Of a stretch of 64,000 bases of DNA, positions 22,901-33,020 are shown piece by piece. A program made the translations under genes and the position numbers. How positions within the stretch are numbered: position 1 is the stretch's first letter; every line of letters begins with the position of its first letter. The notes under the pieces are model-generated. The model had not been told where the DNA came from and did not search any database. It saw only the letters and a list, made by a program, of their open reading frames with translations. Source of the stretch: Emiliania huxleyi CCMP1516 (Eukaryota > Haptophyta > Isochrysidales > Noelaerhabdaceae); the NCBI RefSeq assembly GCF_000372725.1, contig NW_005200250.1, positions 980,435-1,044,434 of the forward strand, in the 5' to 3' direction.

Positions 22901-24171
22901 AGCCGGCGCCTCCGCCGGGAAAGATGATGGGGACGACCAAGCGGTTCAACATGGAGACGGGGTTCGGGTTCATCATCCCGGACGGCGGCGGCGACGACAT
23001 CTTCGTGCACGCCATGAACATCACCGACGGCAACGCCCTCCGCGAGGGCGCGCGCGTCTGCTTCAAGACGGGAGTCGACGAGCGCAAGAACAAGGCCCAC
23101 GCCAAGGAGGTGACCGGCGGTTATGTCGACCCGAGCCGCCCCGGCTTCTTCGCCTTTTCAATGCCCTTATCATTGTCTTCGCCGCCCGGCGCCGCGTCAC
23201 GCGGCGGCATGCCGCCGATGCCACGGCGCTCCCGCTCGCCCGGCCGGCGCTCGCCAGACCGCCGCCGGCGCTCGCCGGACCGGCGCTCCCGCTCGCCCGG
23301 CCGGCGCTCGCCAAACCGCCGCCGGCGCTCGCCAGACCGGCGCTCTCGCTCGCCCGGCCGGCGCTACCGCGACCGCGACGACTACCGAGACCGGCTCGGG
23401 CGGGCCTATGACCGGCGCCCACCGCCGCCACAGCCGCAGCCGCCGCGCGAGACATGGTTGTTGCAACACACCGCCGCGAAGTTGTGGCGGTGCTTGTGTT
23501 GCGAGATCTACTTGCCTTTCGGGCCGGGGACCGATGCGATGCGCATGCATTCCGCCGGCAAGAGGCATCAGAAGAGGTTGAGCGTGTGGACAGCTACGCA
23601 GCGGCGCAACGGGCGGCCAGCCAGCACGCAGGTTCTGCTCCCGCATGTTGCGAGCATGTTGCAGGACAGCGACATGCGGACTACCGCCGAAATGGCGCAC
23701 TACCGCCGAGCCGCACCGCTGCACACGGTCGGCGATGTCAACGCGCTGCAGAGCGGCCGAGCGCATGCGGAGGCGGAGGTGAGGTGCGCAGTGGGGCAGA
23801 TGCTGCACGTGATTTGCCACGCTCACGGCGAGAGCGACGGGTCCCGAGACTTGGGCGCGGCCTACGCGGGGCGGTCCCGGCTATGGGCAGTTGCCGGCTC
23901 GGGCTCCTCCTCGCCCGACCTCACCGACGGAGACGACGTTGCGTCGGTCGTGGAGGACTTGGTCGCTTCGGTCGTGCAACAGCAAGCACCATATCTTGCG
24001 CAACATGTGCGTGGCAAACGTGTGCGTGGCAAACGCCAATCGTCGTGCAAACGCAAGGCCAAGCGACGGATAGCTGAGCGAGACGCCGCGGCGAGCGCTA
24101 GCACGGCGAGCGCCGCTGGCACATCCACTGAAACGTGTGGTGGCTGGCCTGAGCTGGAGGTAGAGGGGTAG
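19975..24171 (+). CDS. Large multidomain RNA-binding protein (S4-like, 2x cold-shock, RS, U1-type zinc finger)
   Basis: Uninterrupted frame of 1392 codons from the ATG at 19993, probably extended upstream by splicing near 19975. Order by residue of the 19993 frame: Ala/Pro-rich start; four 16-aa repeats (GLRPSPTRSDPNAASA type, 156-220); a winged-helix-like stretch about 362-446 resembling a LOTUS/OST-HTH domain; an S4-like RNA-binding fold at 452-494 (RVDTLLVQRG...LVKAGHVWTDG); Glu/Ala coiled region; poly-Pro (QPP)n; RS block 757-821 built from RRSRSPGRRSPDRR units; cold-shock domain 1 at 874-941 (RGFGFIVP, DIFAHG); cold-shock domain 2 at 977-1045 (TGFGFIIP, DIFVHA); second RS block 1077-1128; C2H2 finger of U1/matrin type 1167-1196 (CLCC...HSAGKRH); basic tail. 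It is probably a nuclear RNA-processing or RNP factor. CSD, RS and finger are clear; S4 likely; LOTUS tentative. Confidence 0.85.
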   Translation, partial: LSFPRGMELGVPARPTKLPIFAFPEPASAPAAAAAAPAPAAAAAPAAAAVPAPSTGTACAPAASASGPVELDRRDERRAAGHARASIGSGGLDRPGRPAIGLASGLKRALSQAVPPPSPPGCLASGLKSALSQSMPPPAPRQPPAPSSGFTASEFLGSFDFLSAAAAGLRPSPTRSDPNAASAGLRPSPTRSDPNAASAGLRPSPAASDPNAAAAGLRPSPAASDPDAAMGRLTQPAGYSPLIGGVPPRKPAFCSALASSREDTYARGQADLPDDPRKPAAVVGGSIGSNSSGGGPPVAAAVGPAAPAVVVHAEAATAAAAATEAAATEDHAAALTATAEYLTTNQSFGPALEVLKAAAVGPAPLPHVVAAVRRLVGEERSGVMVYVRNKHGTALRALVRSVLGAALEEGKQVTNAQQWSYPFLARTVKLPRLEDYLRAYPSHFRVDDPTASIQAPQCRVDTLLVQRGHCKAKHDAKKLVKAGHVWTDGEVVKYPGQKLPGDAPLSLTLGGKQYLQASALATGSTAWEKRQNARLDPSAHKLQAGIVSEAATAEAATAEAATAKEATAGAAKAGRKQRRPEKRNREAQKRFLAAAEAAAAEQAAAEQEAVDDAAFEEASCFASWPETCLWPQSLSESPPSQAPPPPQLPPPLLVPPPSQLPPPSLVPPPSQLPPPSLIPPPSLFPPPPQPPQPPQPPQPPQPPQPPSISAPPGVGGGCGPAAGKKLGFAKPILGIFKQAVEKQAAAEMGLELEGPLHPAGLFDRRSRSPDRCSHSPSRRSPDRRRRSPDRRSRSPGRRSPDRRRRSPDRRSRSPGRRSPDRRRRSPEAIENAKAMLAARTMGAGPLGQLTGGSIAPPLAAPMQPAARGPPPEEPPPPAGKMTGTAKRFDMERGFGFIVPDDGGEDIFAHGSALTDGNALREGARVCFRKTYDPVKNKAAAEEVTGAYIDPMRAPPRGMGPVPPGMGGAPRGPPLGEPAPPPGKMMGTTKRFNMETGFGFIIPDGGGDDIFVHAMNITDGNALREGARVCFKTGVDERKNKAHAKEVTGGYVDPSRPGFFAFSMPLSLSSPPGAASRGGMPPMPRRSRSPGRRSPDRRRRSPDRRSRSPGRRSPNRRRRSPDRRSRSPGRRYRDRDDYRDRLGRAYDRRPPPPQPQPPRETWLLQHTAAKLWRCLCCEIYLPFGPGTDAMRMHSAGKRHQKRLSVWTATQRRNGRPASTQVLLPHVASMLQDSDMRTTAEMAHYRRAAPLHTVGDVNALQSGRAHAEAEVRCAVGQMLHVICHAHGESDGSRDLGAAYAGRSRLWAVAGSGSSSPDLTDGDDVASVVEDLVASVVQQQAPYLAQHVRGKRVRGKRQSSCKRKAKRRIAERDAAASASTASAAGTSTETCGGWPELEVEG

Positions 24172-26208
24172 AACGTTCGGATCGCGCTTCTCATCGCAAA
24201 CCCCGTCACCCGTCAGCAGTCCTCCTTCCTCCGGGAATGTACGTAAGAGCTACATACTCTATACACTGAAAGTGACCAGATAGCCGCACACGCCCGACCG
24301 ATACGCGTTCGGGTCCGCGACAGTCTGCAATCTAGCGGACTATACGGCGCGACTACCGGTGCCGGTGCGCTGTGAGAGCAGGGCCGCCCTGTGGCGCCTG
24401 GGCGCTGTGCGTGCTGACTGGCGAGTAGAATGGGGGAGACGGGGGCTCCCCGAGCGGCGTCCAGGCGTAACTAGGCCTCTACTAGGCGACCAGGGACTAT
24501 ACAGGCCTGCATAGCCAAAAATAAATATTGCGGTTCGTTCGTGGTTCGTTCGCAGTTCAGACGAACTTCCCTGGTATTCCTCACCCTGCGGGTGTGAAGC
24601 GGGTCGGGGGGAGGAGAAAAGAAAAGGCTCAGTTCACGAACTAGTTCGAGGGTTCGGGCACCCAAGGGCAAACAAACAAGGGCAAACACAGCCTCTCGCC
24701 CAAGTACTCGCTCTCTTTTATGTCCCACGCTCCCACCATGCAGAGCGCATCTCTCTCTCTGTTGTGCGAGGCGTGAACCGCGCCATTCGCTCTCACCTGG
24801 CAACCCTGTCTGCACGTCTCGCGCGCGCGTGAACAGGGCTCCAGGCCCAAATGACGTGTGAGTGTTAGAGTTGTTTGGTATTGCTAAAAATCTCTCTCTC
24901 TCCCAAGGGCAAACGACCGAACCATGCAGCGAACCAAGGGGATGCCGTCCAGAGCGAACTCCGAAACCGAACGAACCGCGAGTTACCGAACCAGTTCATG
25001 AACCAGTTCGCCAGTTCGCCCGCGAACCCTGGGTAGTCGACGGGCCCCCGGGGGCGACGGGGGTGCTCTCGCGGGGGACCCCCCAGTCAAGGGGGTCTGG
25101 GGCGCAGCCCCGCGCCCCAGGAGGCCCGCTGCAGGCGCCGATTTTTTGGGGCTTTTTTGACTGATTTTCATGAGGTGTTGCTACTATTTTGGGACCAGTT
25201 GAAGCCTAAAATGGCTACAAATACAGCCACAGCAGCTGCTAGTCGTGAGCTGCTACTGTGTGGCAGAGCCCAGAGAGAGGGCTTTCAGGAGCACTATTCA
25301 GTTTGATCCAGCTCAACGTTGCGGAGTAGTAACACTGTTCCGTTACCGTGAGCGGCCGGCGGCCGGCGGCGGCCGGTGGCGGCACGCGGAGCACTCCGTG
25401 AGCGGTGACGGGTGCGGACGAGCGAATGAGAGGTCCCTTTCAGTGAGAGATAGGCAGCCCTAGTCTCTAATAACACATCTTCCACAGATAGCGACCTCTC
25501 ATTCGCTCGTCTGCGCCCGCTACTGCTAGTCGGGGCACTCCCGGCGTGCGGCCCGGTCCCGGTCGTCACTCCGGCTGCTCGTGTTCACACCGTCAGAACT
25601 CAGCTCCGCTGAGGATTCAGTGTCTGAGACTTTTGGTCATCTTACACAACTTTTGTAGCAGAGCACAATGGCACCCTTGCATCAAGTGCATCACTTCATT
25701 AACATACCGTAACATAGACCCCCGTTTTCGGCCGCCGCGGCCGGAGAGCACCCCCGTCGCCCCCGGGGGCCCGTCGACTACCCAGGCCGCGAACGTCAAA
25801 GGCTGCCTGGCTCCCCCGAGCGAGACGGGTCAGACTCGAGGGTCAGGCAAGCATGGCGCGCAGGCGCGGCCACGAGCGAGTAGGTAGCGCGCGGGAGAAG
25901 CGCGGCTGCGCCGTCGCCCACGAGGCTGCCAGTCGGGTTGACACCGTCTGAACCACAGCGTGTCCCGACTCGACCGCCGGCGTCCCGGTCCGGTGTTTCT
26001 CTTCTTATCCGTTACCATGTAGAGCAAGGCCGAGGGCGGGCCCTTTCGGGCTCGGGCCGCCCTCTCGCCCGCACCTCTGCGGGGCTTGCACGGACACCAT
26101 TTAGAGTACGTAGGGGGCGGGGCATTCGTCTACCCGGGTACCCGCCCGGCGCGGCTCCGCTGCTGGGAGTCTGCCCGCCTAGCCCTTCGGTGGCTGTTGC
26201 TGCGGTAG
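24172..26208. other. Intergenic repeats, no gene
   Basis: Holds a fragment shared with 58424-58552 and 59405-59534 (24688-24841), a piece shared with 61280-61340 (about 24830-24875), a 75-bp piece shared with 53093-53161 (24183-24271), GTTCGTTCG-type repeats, and two inverted-repeat pairs (25024-25070 with 25747-25795; 25413-25436 with 25490-25513). No plausible gene. Confidence 0.6.
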
Positions 26209-27250
26209 CGCCTGGGCTGCGGCCCAGAGACAGCCACCATTTCGTCTCCCGTTGGCTCCTGGGAGGAGCTCCACCGCATCGCGGCCGAGCACTTTGCCGA
26301 CGACTTGCCGGTCGACGAAGGGATGCTCTCATGGTCCAAAGCCTCGCTCGCAGCGTACTTTGAGTCTGGGGTGAACTCTCACGCCACCGCATCCCGGCCG
26401 AGCGAGCCTGGCCAGGGCCGCCTGTACGCTGTGAGCGACGTGCACACCGACAAACCGGAGAATATGGCCTGGTGGCGCCGTCTCGAGGAATGCGGCGCTC
26501 ATCGAGCCGACTCGCTCATCCTGGCTGGTGATGTCTCGCACCGGCCAGACGTGCTGCTCGAGACGCTACAGATCGCGGCGCGCGCCTTCCGCACGGTCCA
26601 CTTTGTGCCGGGCAACCACGACTTGTGGGTGCGCGGCGGCGGCGGCGGCGGCGGCGGCACCTCAATCGACAGGCTGCTGGAGATTGAGGCGACGTGCGCT
26701 CGGCTCGGCGTGTGCACGGCTCCGGCGCTGGCGGCAGGCGCCATCGTCGTGCCCATCCTGTCGTGGCACCACCCGTCCTGGGACACGGAGCCCGACATCT
26801 CTGGCTGGAGAGGCATCCCTCCCGTCGAGCGCTGCCTGATGGACTACCACATGACGCGCTGGCCTCCCGGCGTGCGGCAGGAAGACGGCTCCGCCGCGGC
26901 GGCGGTGGACGAGCTCAACGACAGGCCAAGAGCAGGCGGCGGCGGCGGCGGCGGCGACGGAGGCGGCGGAGGCGGAGGCGGCGGAGGCGGAGGTGGAGGA
27001 GGCGGAGGAGGCGGAGGAGGAGGAGGAGACGGCGGCGGCGGGCTGCTCGGCGCTGTCGAGGAGCTGCGCCGCCTCCACCCCTCGGCGCCGGTGGTGACGG
27101 CGTCGCACTTTGTGCCTCGCGTGGAGCTGTCTCCCGAGAAGCGGTACCTCTTCCTCCCCACCCTCGCCAAGGCAATTGGCTCGGAGCCGCTGCGGGCGAG
27201 GTGATCCATTGCGATTCACCTCACGCCCCTCTCTCTCTCTCTCTCTCACG

Positions 27251-27314
<64 letters not shown>

Positions 27315-27850
27315 ATTTGACTCGATGTCATTCCATCAGGGTGGAGGCGCTGCGGCCGGACGTGCACGTCTTCGGGCACACGCACTTCGGCTGGCGACCG
27401 CCCCTTCGCACGCGCGCGTGGCACCGCAGCACCGCGGCCCGACACTGCGGCCTTGCCGGCTGTAGGGACGCGACCCTCGACGGCGTGCGGTACGTGCAAG
27501 CCGCGCTCTCGTACCCGGAGGAGCGGCGTGGCCGGCTTGGCACCATCGCGACGGGAGACCACTTCCCGCACGGCGGCGGCGACGAGCCGGCGCCCCTGCT
27601 CGTGTGGGACGGCGCCGCCCGCGAGTTTGCGCCTCGCTACCGCGCCGGCTGGAGCGCCTTCTACGACGCAAACCCGCGCCGCCCCGCTCTCACGCATCTG
27701 CTCGCCCCATACGTAGCCAGCCGCTACCAGGCGGAGCCCGGGGTGGGCGAGGTCGGCTGGGGGCCCGGAGTGACTCAGCCTGCGTGGCAGTTTGGGCCGC
27801 CGTCTACGCATTCGACGGAGCGTGCGGCGAGGGCGGAAAGAGAAGGCTGA
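26209..27850 (+). CDS. Calcineurin-like metallophosphoesterase
   Basis: Binuclear-metal phosphoesterase. Proposed exons here: 26209-27200 and 27340-27850 (GT-AG intron of 139 nt containing (CT)n). Metal-ligand motifs are all visible: SDVHTD (DxH), LAGDVSH (GD), PGNHDLW (GNHD), a His in SWHHPSWD, and C-terminal FGHTHFGW (GHxH). Two poly-Gly insertions lie at about 26632-26660 and 26935-27050 within loops of the fold. The frame opens after a TAG at 26206-26208 with no in-frame ATG before TISSPVGSWEELHRIAAEHF, so at least one upstream exon is missing from this model; the AG of that TAG is a possible acceptor. The substrate (nucleotide, phosphoprotein or other) cannot be told. Confidence 0.85.
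27231..27312. repeat. (CT)n microsatellite in intron
   Basis: Long pyrimidine array inside the metallophosphoesterase intron, between donor and acceptor. Confidence 0.95.
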
Positions 27851-28055
27851 TGATTTTTCGAAGTCGGAGGTCACCTCTCGAGATGTGTGGTGGAATTGCA
27901 AGTCAAACAGGAGCACAGGGTGACACACGCGCCAGAACGGCTCGTCTCATCGCACAGCATAGCCTTCGCGCGAGAGAGTCATATCCTGCCCTAGCAACGC
28001 GTGGTATCGTCGATGGCGCTTAGATGCCGCCGACGGGGCAACGGGTGTCTCCGGC

Positions 28056-28250
28056 TCACCCAAAGCAGGAGGAGCACTTGCGGGCAGGAGCGGCTGCGTT
28101 GTCAGTCTCGATGAGCGGATTGTCGAGCGCAGCGTCGAAGTATGTCGCGCTGGTCTGAGGCGCTTTGACCGCCGCTTGGGGCACCGGGACTGGGACCAGG
28201 AGGGCGCCGATCCCGACGACGAGAGCGAAGAGGAGCAGGAGAGCTTTCAT
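28056..28250 (-). CDS. Small secreted or organelle-targeted peptide
   Basis: 64-aa single-exon frame beginning with a textbook signal sequence (MKALLLLFALVVGIGALL), a Pro/Val segment, a polar region (TSATYFDAALDNPLIETD) and a Cys-containing end (RKCSSCFG). No family recognised. The strong signal peptide followed by a composition unlike the surrounding DNA supports translation. It could be an ER-routed plastid or cell-surface peptide. Confidence 0.5.
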   Translation of the reverse strand: MKALLLLFALVVGIGALLVPVPVPQAAVKAPQTSATYFDAALDNPLIETDNAAAPARKCSSCFG

Positions 28251-29471
28251 GGAGATGGTGCAGCTCGTCAAAGCCGAAACCGCCGAAAGAATTTTATGCT
28301 TGTGGTCGCTGCGAGAATTGGTGACAGACTCCCTAGGGTGGGGGCGACGGCTAGCGCACCACACACCTCTCCTTAAAATCCCTGTGTGGTGGCGGCGTGC
28401 CGTCCTCCCATCCCTCCCTTGCGCCTTGGGCTGTACGGTCTCTCTTTCGCTACGTGTTCAACGACGTTGAACAGTGTTTGACCACGGCGCTGTTCACAGC
28501 GCGCGCGGACGGCAGTTCTGCGAGTCCCGCTCGGCAGGACTTTTGTAAAGCATGCTTGTGGCAAGTTACAGACGCTAGTATCGACCTCAAGAAGAAGAAA
28601 GAAATCGACCTCAGAGACCCAAACTCGAATTAATAATTAAGGCTCAAACTATGGTCAAACAACCGTCAAACAAACAGGTCAAACAACGAAAAGAGACTGG
28701 TGCGACCGCTAGATGGCGCTTCCCGCCGGCCCCACAAGGCTGCCCAGCCCCAGTAGCACACCGGCCACGTACACCGTAGCGCTGGAGTCGGTCAGTGAGG
28801 CACTAGACGGGCTATGGAACCATGCGCGCGCCGGCCGGACAGGCTGCGCGCAGAGGCCGCGCCGCCTCGATTTCGCACCTCCGCTCCGCGGCCGACTGAG
28901 GGGCCAGCTCGCCCGGCGACAAGCCCAGCCATCGCCCAGCGCCGCGAAGATTGGACGGAGGGGGTGGCACTTGGAGCACTTGGAGGGCAGTCATTAACCT
29001 CACGCCCAGGACCGGGGAGCTAGAAGTCCTAAGAAGCGCACCCAGAGTTTTGGCCAGACGATCGGTGTCGGTCGGGTTACGGGCTAGAGAGCCCTAGCCC
29101 TGGGGGGTGCGCGGCTAGGTGCGCGGTCGCAGGGCCATAACACGGGTCTCCGAGGGTTAGCTCTGCGCTCCGGGTTTCCCCTAGCAGCGGAACGCCCCCT
29201 CTACTCGGAGCTAGTGATACGAGAATACTCTCCGAGGGTTGGCTCGGTGGCGCTGTGTTGGCTTCGCCGACGACCAATTTGCACTTGATCCGCAACAACA
29301 ACAAATGATGAATGAGTTAGATTTGTTTGGGATTTGATATTTATTGTGGGTAGAAGTAATACACCTATTGGCAAGAAAAAAAGCAAAAGGAAAAGGTGCT
29401 TGTTTTTGGCGCTGTGTTGGCGCAGCCGGCGTGACAAGATTGCTTAGTGTGCACACGTGCTCCTGGCTTCA
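28251..29471. other. Intergenic, no supported gene
   Basis: Several A/T-richer patches (28590-28700, 29270-29400), no recognisable coding sequence. The last 250 bp probably include the promoter of the secreted Cys-rich gene. Confidence 0.45.
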
Positions 29472-30908
29472 ATGGGATTTGCGCTTGTCGCCACCGCGCT
29501 CTTCCCGGCCGCCGCTGCCCTCTCCGTCCAAGCACCGGCTCGGCGCCGCCTGGACGGGCCTCTCACGTGCCCAACGAGCGTGTGCGACTTCATCTGCGAG
29601 CCCTCCGAGTGCACCCTCCCGTCCTGCACCACGCTCTGCTCCGAGTGCTGCTCGCCGGCAGCGACGCCACCGCCACCTGCGCCGCCGCCACCTGCGCCGC
29701 CTGCGGGCTCGCCACGTTACGTGGCGTGTGGCAGGACCGGCCGGTGCGACGAGAGCGACCGGTGGGCGGCTCTGTCCGAGAAGCACGAGGTGCGGTGTTG
29801 CTCCGACTCGCGAATCGACGGCTGGAAGAAGAAAGATGGGTGCTCCGTGTGGAGCGAGTCCGACGACGATGAGATGGGAGGCGAGTGCCACCACAACAAG
29901 AACTTTGCGCAGGCCTCGACCATCTGCGAGGACGCGGGCGCACGCCTGTGTACTCGGGCGGAGCTGCAGGGGAATTGCGCACGCGGGTCAGGCTGCGGCC
30001 ACGACCGCGATCTGATCTGGTCAGGCACGGAGAGCGAGGCGGCCGTCCCCCCGCCATCCTCGGCTGCTCCGCCGCCGCCCGTCGCCACCTCGCCATCCGC
30101 CTCCCCCTCCTCCGGCTGCGACAGCGACGGATGGTGCCCAAGTCCAGACGGGCCCACGCAGCAGTGCCGCGATGACGCTGGGCCACCGTGGGCCGACGAC
30201 CTGGAGACCTACGGCCCTAACGTCCGCTACCACGACAACACGCCCGCCGAGCCCATCCTGCCGGCAGATGGCGCTTGCCCCGGCGCCCTTGCCGGTGCGT
30301 GCGCCTCCAAGGGCGTCAAGGCCGCCTACCTCGACGGACCGATCGACTGCGGCGGGCAAGGTTGGTTCTGTCGCATCATGCCGCAGCCCGGCTGGGGCGA
30401 CTGCAGCTACGGCGACTGCAATTTTGCCAACTGCGCCACTCCTGATGCGGACGAGCTCGACACGGACGGCCACTGCCACGGCTCGGACGATGACAGCACG
30501 TACGGCTGGTGGGTGCGCGATCACCATTTTAGAGGCTATACAGGCACGCTCAACTGCTGCTGCGGGTGAGCGGCGCCCTTCGCCCGCGCCGCCTCCGACA
30601 CCTTCCCTCGTCTCTGACCCGCGCCCTCTTTGCAGGTGGGGCGCGCCAATGTACGGCGTCGTCAACCGCTGTGACTACCGCAAGCCCGTCAGCGAGGCCG
30701 AGGTCTCCACCTCCCGCCGAGAGAGGCGCCTGGGCTCTACCCATGGTCTGCAGCCGAGAGAGTTCCACCGTAGGTTGCGACTTGCCGCGACGCAAACGAA
30801 GAGCACGACGTCGACTTCAACCCCACGTGCGACGCCCACCCTCTCAAGCCCGACCCCGTCACCAACGGCGGCATGTGCTGGACGGTGCGCAGTTTTGCTG
30901 CCAAGTGA
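29472..30908 (+). CDS. Secreted cysteine-rich protein
   Basis: Extracellular protein of unknown function. Proposed exons: 29472-30565, 30636-30702, 30774-30908, giving 431 aa. It begins with a signal peptide (GFALVATALFPAAAALS), then a short Cys cluster, a Pro linker (PPPPAPPPPAPP), a Cys-rich module (VACGRTGRCDESDRWAAL...RCCSD...ICEDAGARLCTRAELQG...LIWSG) of a kind found in secreted proteins of diverse algae, a second Pro/Ser linker, and a larger Cys-rich C-terminal domain (GACPGALAG...GGQGWFCRIMPQPGW...NCCCG, ending NGGMCWTVRSFAAK). Both introns are GT-AG (70 and 71 nt). Intron 2 starts GTCTCCACCTCCCGC while exon 3 starts GTTGCGACTTGCCGC, another intron-end direct repeat. Probably cell-surface or extracellular. 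Confidence 0.75.
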
Positions 30909-31191
30909 GGTCCAAGGACCACATGAGGTCGACCTGAGGTCGACGCGGGCGACGAGGCGAGGGGGGTGTCCTGGTGAAAGGGCGAGGGAAGGCCAAGGCG
31001 TGGCGCGGCGGGCGAACCCGAGCGACATGCCGACATGTTCATTAAGTGTGTACCTACGGTCTTACGCCTGTGTGGCAGTACTGCTCTTCCCCCCGAGGCG
31101 ACGTGGCTCCTGTCTCTGCGCGTTTGCGCGCGCGCATGCTCACACCGGCCTATGTACGTACGTATGTAGATTATGTGGATGTATTTTCTTT

Positions 31192-31262
31192 GGCGTGGAG
31201 ATGCGAGGGTCGCCCCCCCTTGCCCGTGCCCCACCCCACCTTGTGTGTGTGGAGACGTTTTA
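31192..31262 (+). repeat. Dispersed GTGGAGA element, copy 2 of 3
   Basis: GGCGTGGAGATGCGAGGG followed by a C-rich part and GTGTGTGTGGAGACGTTTT, matching 11574-11632 and 61169-61256. Confidence 0.75.
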
Positions 31263-31624
31263 CCGCGCGGTCGCCAGCTCTCCAGCTCGTCGTTTGGTCA
31301 CTGGGGGAGTTTTGTAGAGGTGTTGGGGTTGTTGTTGACCTCTTGACCGATGCATTGTTGTTCACCTACAAAGAATTTTACAACAAAGCTCCCGACCTCT
31401 CTCTCTCTCTGTAGACTGACTCTCCTCCAACGCAACCTCTTTCAGTCCGCCCCGGGCCGCGGATCGGGCCGGGGCAGGGGCGGGGGCAGCGTCCCGCTTC
31501 CGGGAATGTTCATATCATAAGACAAAAAATGCAAGTAGGAAGGCGGGAGAATAAATCCGGCTTCGCGGCCCGAAATTTTACTCGAATTCGTTTTTCCGGC
31601 CGTCCCAACAGCCGGCGGCGATCG

Positions 31625-32358
31625 ATGGCGGACCCCGAGCAGCAGAAGGAGCATAAGGAGGAGGCGTCGCCCGAATCAGACAAATCGCGCTGGCGCACAG
31701 CACTGCTCGTCATTGCATTGCTTCTCTGCGGCTTGGGCGTCGGCGTGGGGGCTGGGCTGGGCCTCGGCCTCCGGGAGGACGGCGAGGGGCACCACAAGGC
31801 AGAGGAGGATCTTCAGGGGGTCCGCCCGAGCCTGCACCCGCACGACCGCAACGACCACCTCACGGGGGAGGCCGGCCATCGCCACCCCGGTGAGCAGGAG
31901 AGGATCCTGTGTCCCTCCGGGGACAACAACGTTGAAGAGGCGCTTGGGCAGCTCGAGAACCTCGGCAAACAGATTGAGACGTGCCACAAAAGAGTAGATG
32001 CAACAGCGCCCGTTTCAAAATGCCAGTCTTGCAGCGAGCCCTCCTCACCTACAGTATTATGTGACGCCGCCTCGCTACACCGCCTCGCTACACCGCCTCG
32101 CTTCGCTCCTTTCGCAGGTGGTGCGCTGACGTTGTCTCGGCCCTCGAGGACGAGTGTCCGTTTCGGTGCGCTCAACCGATGAGCACGCTGCGGCGGTACT
32201 ACGCGGAGTGCGATGGTGTGCAGCCGCACCCCATCTACGAGCAGCTTGAAGCCAAGGGTACGTGTGAGCCGAGAGGACATCACCACAACCAAGGCGACCA
32301 CGACCGAGGCAAAGCCAGCGGAGAACCACCTATGATGGACAGCGATGATGGACGGTGA
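31625..32358 (+). CDS. Single-pass membrane protein, two exons
   Basis: The frame starts at the ATG of MADPEQQKEHKEEASPES, has one transmembrane segment (WRTALLVIALLLCGLGVGVG), a His/Asp/Glu-rich stretch and a Cys-containing helix (NNVEEALGQLENLGKQIE). Splicing 31980 to 32118 (GT-AG, 137 nt) keeps phase and joins IET to WCADVVSALEDECPFRC and YYAECDGVQPHPIYEQL, ending at TGA 32356-32358. A strong donor (GGTACGTGTGAG) near 32257 means further exons are possible. Family unknown. Confidence 0.5.
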
Positions 32359-33020
32359 GAGTCGGAGGCAGTGGGCTCCACTTAGAGCGGTGGCCGTGGT
32401 CGCCGCGCGCCGAGAGGCTCGGAGCCACCTGGTTATTTATTGGTTTGAGACACATTGATTGCGGCGTGACAACCGCTTTTGAGCTCCCCGCTTGAGCGAG
32501 GCAGAGTTGGTACTTCAGATCTTGAGAGGTATGAATGACGTAGTTGTGGGGGGGAGGGGAGGGGCGGCAGTGCATGTGTCGTGTGTAAGGGCACACGACG
32601 CTCATTCGGTCGTATCTATGCGGAAACTTAACCGGTAATCCGCCCCCGCATCTCGTGACGGCGCGCAACCCCGCGAACGACCGGGACGCACACGGTCGGG
32701 GACCGCGGTGGAGGCTCGACGATGGCGAGCGGGGGTGTGACGACGTGTACTGATGACATTTTAAGGCTTCAACGACGGAGCACGGAGGCGGAGCCGTCCC
32801 AGCGCGAGGCCCTAACGAGCTAGCACGGGCCACGGCGCGGCGCCACCCCGGTGCGGGTATTGACTGCAACCCGCTTCGCTCGCGCGCGGGAGACGGCGCG
32901 TTTTAGAGAGATGAGGGCATGAGCACTGGATAGGGTCGATTCCGCATGGTACGGGACCCCTCGCGCGATCGTCTCGCCCTCCCTCGCTGGGGGAACCCTG
33001 GGTCAAAGCGCGCTCATCAC

